Source: UBA2112 sp964596695
GTDB taxonomy: Bacteria > Patescibacteriota > Saccharimonadia > Saccharimonadales > Saccharimonadaceae
Reading direction: 5' to 3'
Length of the DNA: 28,418 nt
Assembly (NCBI GenBank): GCA_964596695.1
Contig: CAZQVE010000009.1
Span: forward strand, 1 to 28,418
How positions within the stretch are numbered: the first letter of the stretch is position 1; every line of letters begins with the position of its first letter. The notes under the pieces are model-generated. The model was not told where the DNA came from, did not search any database, and was given only the letters and a program-made list of their open reading frames with translations. This document shows, piece by piece, positions 23,951 to 28,418 of this stretch. The position numbers and the translations under genes are program-made.

Positions 23951-25480
23951 ATGACACCACAAGACTACAAGGTCAAAATCGGCACCCTGATCCAGGAGAG
24001 CCGCCAGCACCGGGGCTTTACTCAATCCCAGTTAGCAGAGGCACTTGGTACGAGCCAGAGTGCTATTAATCGTATCGAAAAGGGTGGTCAAAACATCAGC
24101 CTAGAGATGATTGCTCGAATCAGCGATGTATTATCCCATGATATTATGATGTTCAACCAAACGGGTAAATTGAACTTCCGCGTCCACGGCGGCAACAAGC
24201 TGAGCGGCAGTATCGACGTCAAGACCAGCAAGAACGCTGCCGTTGCTCTGCTCTGCGCCAGCCTGCTCAACCACGGCAAGACAACCCTGCGCCGCGTCGC
24301 CAAGATCGAAGAGGTCAACCGTATCATCGAAGTTCTACAGAGTATCGGCGTCAAGGTTCGCTGGCTTAACGATGACGGCGACCTGGAGATCATCCCGCCC
24401 AAGCACTTGCACCTCAGCAATATGGACATCAACGCCGCCAAGAGAACCCGTACCGTTATTATGTTTCTCGGCCCGCTCCTGCACCAGTATAAAAACTTTC
24501 ATTTGCCGTTCGCAGGCGGTTGCTCCTTAGGTACCCGCACCGTCGAACCGCACATGACCGGGCTGCGCCCTTTCGGCTTGGAGGTCGAGGCGACGACAGA
24601 TTACTACGACGCTACGGCGACACCACGGTCGGTTACTAAACCAATCGTCCTGACCGAACGTGGCGACACCGTAACCGAAAACGTCATCATGGCAGCAGCC
24701 CTACATAATGGCACCGTCACTATCCGCAACGCCAGTGCTAACTATGCCGTCCAAGATCTCTGTATATTCTTGCAGAAACTCGGTGTCAAAATCGACGGCG
24801 TCGGAACGACGACACTGCATATCACCGGCGTGCCGCATATCGACAAAGATGTCGAGTACCACCCAGCCGAGGATCCAATCGAGGCGATGAGTTTCATTGC
24901 GGCTGGTGTCGTAACTGATAGCGAGATTACCATACGACGTGCACCGATTGAATTCCTGGAGATTGAGCTGGCGACACTCGCCGAGATGGGTCTGGAGTAT
25001 GACACTTCTGACGAATACGCCGCTCTGAACGGTCATACTCGCCTGGTAGATGTTCACTTGAAGCACTCCAAGTTAACCGCCGCTAAAGACAAATTGCACG
25101 CCCTACCCTTTCCGGGCATTAACATGGACAACCTGCCGTTCCTTGGTTTGATTGCTACCGCGGCACGCGGCCGAAGCATGATTCATGACTGGTCATACGA
25201 GAACCGCGCAATTTACTTCACCGAACTCAGTAAGCTAAACGCTAATGTCGAGCTACTCGACCCGCACCGCGTGTATATTACTGGTCCAACCAAATGGAAA
25301 CCAGCCGACATCGTCGCGCCACCAGCCCTGCGCCCGTCTGTCGTCGTGCTGTTAGCCATGCTAGCCGCACCCGGCGAGTCAATCCTACGCGATGTCTATT
25401 CGATCAACCGTGGCTACGAAGATTTCGCCAACCGCCTAAACAGTCTTGGCGCGCATATAGAAACCGTACGCGAAATTTAA
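23951..25480 (+). CDS. murA: UDP-GlcNAc enolpyruvyltransferase MurA fused to an N-terminal XRE-type HTH
   Basis: MurA transfers enolpyruvate from PEP to UDP-GlcNAc, the first committed step of peptidoglycan synthesis. This 509-residue version is about 90 longer than usual MurA. Residues 1-68 form a Cro/C1-type HTH (FTQSQLAEALGTSQSAINRIEKG). The enzyme starts near 72 with KLSGSIDVKTSKNAA (Lys94-Asn95). It has the catalytic and fosfomycin-target Cys191 in FAGGCSLGTRTVEPH. The loop PFPGINMDNLPF supplies Asp393 as the likely Asp305 equivalent, one residue shorter than in E. coli. The PEP-contacting Arg461 is in LRPSVV. Active-site residues appear intact. The fusion suggests an enzyme that also binds DNA, probably its own promoter. 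Confidence 0.95.
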   Translation: MTPQDYKVKIGTLIQESRQHRGFTQSQLAEALGTSQSAINRIEKGGQNISLEMIARISDVLSHDIMMFNQTGKLNFRVHGGNKLSGSIDVKTSKNAAVALLCASLLNHGKTTLRRVAKIEEVNRIIEVLQSIGVKVRWLNDDGDLEIIPPKHLHLSNMDINAAKRTRTVIMFLGPLLHQYKNFHLPFAGGCSLGTRTVEPHMTGLRPFGLEVEATTDYYDATATPRSVTKPIVLTERGDTVTENVIMAAALHNGTVTIRNASANYAVQDLCIFLQKLGVKIDGVGTTTLHITGVPHIDKDVEYHPAEDPIEAMSFIAAGVVTDSEITIRRAPIEFLEIELATLAEMGLEYDTSDEYAALNGHTRLVDVHLKHSKLTAAKDKLHALPFPGINMDNLPFLGLIATAARGRSMIHDWSYENRAIYFTELSKLNANVELLDPHRVYITGPTKWKPADIVAPPALRPSVVVLLAMLAAPGESILRDVYSINRGYEDFANRLNSLGAHIETVREI

Positions 25481-25508
25481 ACAACCAGTTAGAGGTTGGT
25501 ATAACAGT

Positions 25509-25541
25509 GGTAGTTATGCTATAGTAGGTTCCATAACTACC
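25509..25541 (+). promoter_or_regulatory. Extended -10 (TGCTATAGT) inside a 10-bp inverted repeat
   Basis: GGTAGTTATG (25509-25518) and CATAACTACC (25532-25541) flank the -10 TATAGT (25520-25525, TGC at 25517-25519). The predicted start, near 25531, coincides with the 5' end of the structured RNA candidate. The repeat could be an operator, and its right arm also pairs with a later copy near 25690. Confidence 0.5.
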
Positions 25542-25701
25542 GCACATGGATGCAGCACAAGGCAGCGGCGAAGCGCGCAGCAAGCCGTATACACGATACG
25601 GCGCCGCGAGCACTGGAACCGCTAACGCAGTGATGCGCCATGAGTCACCGGCACGGCCAGTTGTGCTGGACGACAGGGTGACGATGCGTAGTTATGGACG
25701 T
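25531..25701 (+). ncRNA. Candidate structured RNA preceding tRNA-His
   Basis: A closing helix pairs 25531-25544 with 25685-25697 (13 bp, one bulged C). Inside are CATGG/CCATG (25545-25549 with 25638-25642), GCGGC/GCCGC capped by CCGTAT-ACACG-ATACGG, CACTG/CAGTG, and GTCACC/GGTGAC (25644-25649 with 25677-25682). CAGCACAA/TTGTGCTG is an alternative, mutually exclusive pairing. The promoter start falls on the first base of the closing helix and the tRNA begins 4 nt after it, so RNase P cleavage would free an RNA of about 170 nt. No SRP, tmRNA or RNase P signature is seen. It could simply be a tRNA leader. Confidence 0.45.
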
Positions 25702-25779
25702 GGCGAATGTAGCTCACTTGGTTAGAGCGTCGGGTTGTGGTTCCGAAGGTAGTGGGTTCGATTCCCATCATTCGCCCCA
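25702..25779 (+). tRNA. tRNA-His (GTG), G-1 and CCA encoded
   Basis: G-1 at 25702 faces C73. The acceptor GCGAATG pairs fully with CATTCGC, the anticodon loop holds GTG in CGGGTTGTGGTTCCG, and the T-arm is GTGGG/CCCAT. CCA is at 25777-25779. The additional 5' G is the expected histidine identity element. Confidence 0.96.
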
Positions 25780-25816
25780 AATAAATATGTCCGTTTACGG
25801 GCTTATTTATTTTGGG
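25776..25816. terminator. Terminator beginning at the tRNA-His CCA
   Basis: CCCAAATAAATA (25776-25787) pairs with TATTTATTTTGGG (25804-25816) with one bulged T; an inner CCG/CGG caps it. The tRNA's CCA is in the left arm. Confidence 0.75.
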
Positions 25817-25830
25817 TTGTTATACATGAG

Positions 25831-25978
25831 ATCGAACCCACGGCGGCAGGCTACGCCTGACGCGAGAGTGGGGGCGGCGTAGTGTAGCGAAATTCTGGAA
25901 AAGTTTACTTTTGCCAGAACGAGCAAGCGGAGGAGCGGGGGTGGTTAGAGCGATGACCCATCATTCGCCCCAAATAAA
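25831..25978. repeat. Split and partial second copy of tRNA-His
   Basis: 25831-25841 (ATCGAACCCAC) is the exact reverse complement of T-arm bases 25752-25762. 25943-25952 (GGTTAGAGCG) directly repeats the D-arm, 25720-25729. 25957-25978 is an exact 22-bp direct copy of 25764-25785, covering the tRNA 3' end, CCA and the start of the terminator. The anticodon arm and 5' T-arm are missing from the direct copy; the T-arm piece occurs only inverted. A hairpin of TTCTGG/CCAGAA type lies near 25893-25919. Confidence 0.75.
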
Positions 25979-26012
25979 ATAACAGATCCTTCGATCTGTT
26001 ATTTTATTTGGG
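25969..26012. terminator. 20-bp perfect terminator of the tRNA-His remnant
   Basis: 25969-25988 pairs perfectly with 25993-26012 around loop CTTC. It starts with the remnant's own CCA and also serves the convergent orphan gene ending at 26020. Its loop differs from the first tRNA-His terminator. Confidence 0.85.
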
Positions 26013-26019
26013 ATTTACC

Positions 26020-26307
26020 CTACCATCTATAGCCGTTTTGGTACCAATGCCAATTGTAGTTCGAGCCAATACATACGGTTCGGTAGTGATGTCCTTGTCG
26101 CATGTATACCCACCAACAATTGTTATGCCAGCGATAGTGAAAGGCATTCCAGCCAGGATACCATTTCTTGGCCCAATTCATGGCAGTCCACCCGTTTCCG
26201 TACCGGTGATTGTTCCAATTGCTGTTACCCCAATGCCTATTGTTTGAGTAGTCGTGACTGTTTGTATACGTGTGGGAATATGTTTGTGGTACGTTGTAAT
26301 ATGACAT
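26020..26307 (-). CDS. Tryptophan-, tyrosine- and asparagine-rich orphan protein
   Basis: The 95-residue protein begins MSYYNVPQTYSHTYTNSHDY. It is dominated by W, Y, N, H and G, with about a dozen tryptophans and only two adjacent lysines (AKKWYPGW). Evidence that it is real: AGGAGG sits correctly before the ATG, a terminator follows the stop within 10 bp, and the frame is open end to end. There is no signal peptide or membrane helix. The N-terminal half resembles prion-like low-complexity sequence; the second half has regular W spacing (KWYPGWNAFHYRWHNNCWW). I recognise no family. A palindromic operator-like site lies upstream at 26342-26359. Confidence 0.6.
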   Translation of the reverse strand: MSYYNVPQTYSHTYTNSHDYSNNRHWGNSNWNNHRYGNGWTAMNWAKKWYPGWNAFHYRWHNNCWWVYMRQGHHYRTVCIGSNYNWHWYQNGYRW

Positions 26308-26341
26308 TGCTTGCCTCCTACCCCGCCCGTTATTTTAAATC

Positions 26342-26359
26342 GTGTTCGATTTCGAACAC
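26342..26359. promoter_or_regulatory. 18-bp palindrome upstream of the orphan gene
   Basis: GTGTTCGA-TT-TCGAACAC is a perfect dyad 35 bp upstream of the orphan's ATG, next to a minus-strand CATAAT -10-like box. It looks like a repressor site. It is not a LexA box, since the half-sites are in the opposite order to the actinobacterial consensus. Confidence 0.4.
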
Positions 26360-26434
26360 AATTTTATTATGAGCTCGTAGATAACTTTTGACGGTAAAAA
26401 TAGTTACAAAAGTATAGTAAAAATTTAGAGAAAT

Positions 26435-26821
26435 TCAGGCGTAAGGATCGTGACTGCGTGTTGGCGGTTCGATAAAGTGCTGCCGACGCTCAACCGATTT
26501 AGTGTCAACTTGACTCGGGTCTTTGACACCACCGTGCTGGCGATTACTAGTACTCGCCTTGTCGACGAAGTTGTCACTACTTGCGTCATACACTCTACCG
26601 TGCTTTTGATCGGCGGTTCGGGCTTTTGACGACGAACCTTGTCTGCCCAGGCGCGAATATTGGTAGGCACCTACTACGCGCGGTTGGTTGAGTAGCTTGC
26701 GCCGCTGCTCCATAGATAAGCCGCCCGCACCAGCGCCACCGGCTGCGTTGGCATATCCGCTACTATGCGCCACGTCGTCGGCTGACAAATCTTGATTGAG
26801 AAACTGATTGAGATCCGCCAT
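26435..26821 (-). CDS. Small low-complexity protein coupled to the cupin gene
   Basis: A 128-residue polar protein starting MADLNQFLNQDLSADD, with a Gly/Ala-rich stretch (ANAAGGAGAGGLSMEQRRKLL) and a long Ser/Arg/Gln/Asp-rich, probably disordered tail. The start ATG at 26821 overlaps the cupin stop as TGATG, so translation is likely coupled. No signal, membrane segment or family is recognised. Its conserved-looking N-terminus (QFLNQDLSADDV, MEQRRKLLNQPRV) could be a binding motif and the tail a linker. Confidence 0.65.
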   Translation of the reverse strand: MADLNQFLNQDLSADDVAHSSGYANAAGGAGAGGLSMEQRRKLLNQPRVVGAYQYSRLGRQGSSSKARTADQKHGRVYDASSDNFVDKASTSNRQHGGVKDPSQVDTKSVERRQHFIEPPTRSHDPYA

Positions 26822-27237
26822 CAATCATGTTCCGCCGCTTCGGCGGCTGCCTTGTCGTTATGGACGGTACCGAACGGATGTTCTGATGGCGCATAGATCG
26901 AGTACACCTTCAACGGCTCATCGCCCGTATTGATAATATTGTGCCATGTGCCGGCAGGGACGAAAATCGCATCGTCATCGGCAGCCGCTTGCTGAAAGTT
27001 GAGGTTATCTTGGCTCGGACCCATCTCCACGCGCGCGTCACCACGCTCTATCCGTAGAAACTGGTCGTGATCCCCGTGCACTTCCAAACCGATATCCTGA
27101 CCGACATCAATACTCATCAATGTCATCTGTAGATTGCTGCCCGTCCATTTAGCTACGCGAAACTTGTCGTTCTCGACCGTTGCCTGTTCGATGTTGATAA
27201 CGAATGGCTTACCGCCATGATCATTTGTATCTATCAT
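26821..27237 (-). CDS. Cupin-domain protein
   Basis: A 138-residue single-domain cupin (beta-barrel metal-binding fold). Motif 1 is GLEVHGDHDQFLRIERG (His54, His57, Glu64 as probable ligands). Motif 2 is PAGTWHNIINTG with His99. Such small cupins are found among isomerases, dioxygenases and sugar or polyketide binders; the substrate cannot be inferred. The C-terminus (NDKAAAEAAEHD) is acidic. Minus-strand TATAAT at 27261-27266 drives it, back-to-back with the tRNA-Gly promoter. Confidence 0.88.
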   Translation of the reverse strand: MIDTNDHGGKPFVINIEQATVENDKFRVAKWTGSNLQMTLMSIDVGQDIGLEVHGDHDQFLRIERGDARVEMGPSQDNLNFQQAAADDDAIFVPAGTWHNIINTGDEPLKVYSIYAPSEHPFGTVHNDKAAAEAAEHD

Positions 27238-27260
27238 AATTTAATCCTACTTACACTTTA

Positions 27261-27283
27261 ATTATAACAAAATTTGCTATAAT
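27261..27283. promoter_or_regulatory. Back-to-back promoters for cupin and tRNA-Gly
   Basis: Minus-strand TATAAT (27261-27266) faces the cupin gene. Plus-strand TGC-TATAAT (27275-27283) starts tRNA-Gly about 12 nt before its 5' end. The two -10 boxes are only 11 nt apart, so the polymerases should compete. Confidence 0.65.
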
Positions 27284-27294
27284 TGTGAGAGTCT

Positions 27295-27369
27295 GCGGGC
27301 GTCGTATAATGGCTAATATACCTGCCTTCCAAGCAAGTGATGCGAGTTCGATTCTCGCCGCCCGCACCA
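27295..27369 (+). tRNA. tRNA-Gly (TCC), CCA encoded
   Basis: The acceptor GCGGGCG pairs with CGCCCGC. The anticodon stem CCTGC/GCAAG has one C-A mismatch and encloses CTTCCAA (anticodon TCC). The T-arm is GCGAG/CTCGC, followed by A73 and CCA at 27367-27369. Confidence 0.95.
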
Positions 27370-27407
27370 AGAAAATAGACTCTGCCCGCCAGGGTCTATT
27401 TTCTTGG
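27367..27407 (+). terminator. 14-bp terminator beginning at the tRNA-Gly CCA
   Basis: CCAAGAAAATAGAC (27367-27380) pairs perfectly with GTCTATTTTCTTGG (27394-27407). The tRNA CCA forms the base of the stem. Confidence 0.85.
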
Positions 27408-27425
27408 TATGAGACTGTGTGGATA

Positions 27426-27466
27426 GAACTCGCATCAGCGAACAAGGTGAGCCAGATGCGAGTTCG
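27426..27466. repeat. Inverted and direct tRNA-Gly T-arm copies
   Basis: 27426-27436 (GAACTCGCATC) is the exact reverse complement of tRNA bases 27339-27349. 27455-27466 (GATGCGAGTTCG) is a direct copy of 27339-27350. The two copies pair with each other in a 10-bp stem, and AGCGAAC/GTTCGCT offers a competing stem. Confidence 0.7.
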
Positions 27467-27528
27467 CTCATGAGGAGCACGCGCAGAAACTACCTCTTAG
27501 TTTCGAGCATGCGACGAAATGGATGCAG

Positions 27529-27631
27529 CTCGCCGCCCGCCGAAGTGAAACGGAGCGCCGTCTCGCCGCCCGTCAAGGCGAAGCGACCGCCATCTCGCCG
27601 ACTGGCGCGGCGGAAGGTGTCGTCGTCTCGC
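27529..27631 (+). repeat. Tandem array, 32-33 bp period, seeded by the tRNA-Gly 3' end
   Basis: CTCGCCGCCCGC at 27529 equals tRNA-Gly 27354-27365. Decaying copies start at 27562 (11 of 12 bases), 27594 (CTCGCCG) and 27627 (CTCGC), so the period is 33, 32 and 33 bp. Inter-copy sequence is GC-rich and only loosely conserved. The array lies between the tRNA and the leaderless gene at 27655; in that frame it would read as an 11-residue repeat, but it is upstream of the likely start. Confidence 0.55.
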
Positions 27632-27639
27632 TACCCAAG

Positions 27640-27648
27640 TGCTACAAT
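27640..27648 (+). promoter_or_regulatory. Extended -10 (TGCTACAAT) for the phosphatase-like gene
   Basis: TGC plus TACAAT (27643-27648) ends 6 nt before the ATG at 27655, giving a leaderless message and fixing the start. Confidence 0.6.
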
Positions 27649-27654
27649 ACCCCC

Positions 27655-28149
27655 ATGAGTAAACTCGTCTTCCGCCACGGTCTCTCCCAGGCAAACAACC
27701 GCGAAAACTACGGCACGCCTGCGTATGGTAATCCGGACGCGAGTCTTATGGACGAAGGAATTATCCATGCAGCCAATGCTGGACGTATGTTACGATTACC
27801 GCCCTACGCGATCGATCCGACGAATACCATCGTTGCCGTATCCAAAATGCGCCGTACATGGGAAACGGCAAACTTCGCCGGTTTTCACACCCTGCGCCCA
27901 TACGAATCGCTCAACGAAATCGGCCACGGACTTACGCTTGAAGATAAGGCGCAGATAAAAGAAGCTCACATATTGCCGGTAGTCGCGTTGCGAGCCGCCG
28001 AAGAAGTCTTGAAAAATCCGCCAGAAGAGGACATATGGTTCACGCACGGACTTCTTATTGCCAGCATGTGCAGGGTTCTCGATATCTATCAGGATGTAGA
28101 CACAAGACTCATCCCCCACTTTTGTGAAATCAGAGAACTACCGGTATAA
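27655..28149 (+). CDS. Histidine-phosphatase (phosphoglycerate-mutase-like) superfamily protein
   Basis: A 164-residue branch-1 histidine phosphatase. The RHG motif is FRHGLSQAN (Arg7, His8 phosphoacceptor, Gly9). SKMRRTWETA supplies the second arginine, Glu84 or Glu88 is the likely acid, and FTHGLLIAS supplies the second histidine, His131. It is shorter than cofactor-dependent phosphoglycerate mutase, so a phosphatase on a small metabolite or protein is more likely; the substrate is unknown. The start at 27655 is preferred to upstream in-frame starts because of the -10 box 6 nt before it and because the upstream frame is tRNA-derived repeat. Confidence 0.85.
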   Translation: MSKLVFRHGLSQANNRENYGTPAYGNPDASLMDEGIIHAANAGRMLRLPPYAIDPTNTIVAVSKMRRTWETANFAGFHTLRPYESLNEIGHGLTLEDKAQIKEAHILPVVALRAAEEVLKNPPEEDIWFTHGLLIASMCRVLDIYQDVDTRLIPHFCEIRELPV

Positions 28150-28252
28150 TTTGTATATCCCTCTTGTTCGTTTCGCCGTCATACTAATGGCACCACCACG
28201 AGCACTCTGTGCGAGCTTTAGGGGGAGGAGCTGTGTTTGCGAATTTACTTCG

Positions 28253-28289
28253 AAAACGCAGCGGAGGGGCAAGCCCCTCCTCGCGTTTT
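28253..28289 (+). terminator. Strong hairpin immediately before tRNA-Arg(TCT)
   Basis: GGAGGGGC (28263-28270), AA, GCCCCTCC (28273-28280) are extended by AAAACGC (28253-28259) with GCGTTTT (28283-28289). It ends 2 nt before the tRNA. It likely terminates the phosphatase-like gene, but leaves no room for a tRNA promoter, so read-through or processing must be considered. Confidence 0.6.
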
Positions 28290-28291
28290 GC

Positions 28292-28368
28292 GCCCTGGTA
28301 GCTCAGCTGGATAGAGCAGAGGACTTCTAAGCCTAAGGTCGCAGGTTCGAATCCTGCCCGGGGTACCA
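28292..28368 (+). tRNA. tRNA-Arg (TCT), CCA encoded
   Basis: The acceptor GCCCTGG pairs with CCGGGGT (two G-U). The anticodon loop CTTCTAA gives TCT, the T-arm is GCAGG/CCTGC, then A73 and CCA (28366-28368). The anticodon stem GAGGA/GCCTA is imperfect, with A-G and G-A at its two ends. Confidence 0.9.
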
Positions 28369-28391
28369 AATTGCAACTTTTTGCGGAATTG

Positions 28392-28413
28392 TCGCCCGAA
28401 TGGGCGATTTTTT
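28392..28413 (+). terminator. Terminator of tRNA-Arg(TCT)
   Basis: TCGCCC (28392-28397), GAAT, GGGCGA (28402-28407) and six T residues form a canonical Rho-independent terminator 23 nt after the CCA. Confidence 0.9.
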
Positions 28414-28418
28414 CTTGC

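Noticed and set aside
25546..25556. 11-nt word ATGGATGCAGC shared with 27519-27529
   Set aside because: An 11-mer shared somewhere within 28 kb is expected many times by chance.
26342..26359. LexA/SOS box
   Set aside because: Half-sites read GTTCGA then TCGAAC, the reverse order of the actinobacterial TCGAAC-N4-GTTCGA consensus.
27529..27631. CRISPR-like array
   Set aside because: Repeats are short and degrade quickly, period is about 33 bp with no unique spacers, and no cas genes are present.
27523..27654. In-frame N-terminal extension of the histidine-phosphatase-like gene with 11-residue repeats
   Set aside because: The repeats are copies of the tRNA-Gly 3' end, and an extended -10 box lies 6 nt before the ATG at 27655, which starts exactly at the family N-terminus.

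Overview
The window reads as chromosomal DNA of a Candidate Phyla Radiation bacterium, most likely a Saccharibacterium (TM7). The signs are: small, densely packed genes; many starts 6-11 nt downstream of an extended -10 box (TGCTAYAAT), i.e. probable leaderless mRNAs; an LPxTG-anchored DUF11 surface protein; type IV pilins; and a MurA carrying an N-terminal HTH domain. TGA is used as a stop. Taxonomy is inferred from gene content, not from a marker gene.

Layout. 1-3700: a partial tRNA-Glu, a long hairpin-rich leader, a proline-rich membrane-anchored protein lying inside a 17-bp inverted repeat, a DUF11/LPHTG surface protein and a tiny membrane protein. 3695-9413: a minus-strand run of two paralogous unknown proteins, a cysteine-free ThiF/E1-like adenylyltransferase and an 8-TM GAF histidine kinase, with a CheY-like regulator divergent from it. 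9436-11226: FolD, a DUF5684-like membrane protein and an SPW-repeat protein. 11388-15685: two pseudopilins and a pilin-like protein with 14 RCC1-type repeats. 15706-20400: a PfkB kinase, an M20 deacylase, tRNA-Lys and tRNA-Arg, a proline iminopeptidase-like hydrolase, a DUF2267 protein and an unknown membrane protein. 20544-25480: tRNA-Arg, MurB, a type IV pilin, GlyA and HTH-MurA. 25509-28418: a structured RNA candidate, tRNA-His, a tryptophan-rich orphan, a small low-complexity protein coupled to a cupin, tRNA-Gly, a histidine-phosphatase-like protein and tRNA-Arg.

How the genes fit together: MurA and MurB are the first committed steps of peptidoglycan precursor synthesis; GlyA and FolD form a one-carbon/folate pair; the pilins, RCC1 protein and LPHTG protein suit an attached, host-dependent lifestyle; the kinase, receiver, ThiF-like enzyme and paralog pair may form a sensing or modification module.

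The strongest unexplained signal is in the tRNA flanks. Four tRNA genes (Lys, Arg-TCG, His, Gly) each have, about 80-87 bp to their right on the + strand, an inverted 11-12 bp copy of the inner half of their right-hand arm. Further right lies a direct copy of the outer half; the two halves meet at the arm loop, exactly or within a few bases. A fifth (Glu) has a partial direct copy. A second standout is a 48-bp perfect palindrome containing two opposed consensus DnaA boxes between glyA and murA, next to a self-operator-like palindrome in the HTH-murA promoter.
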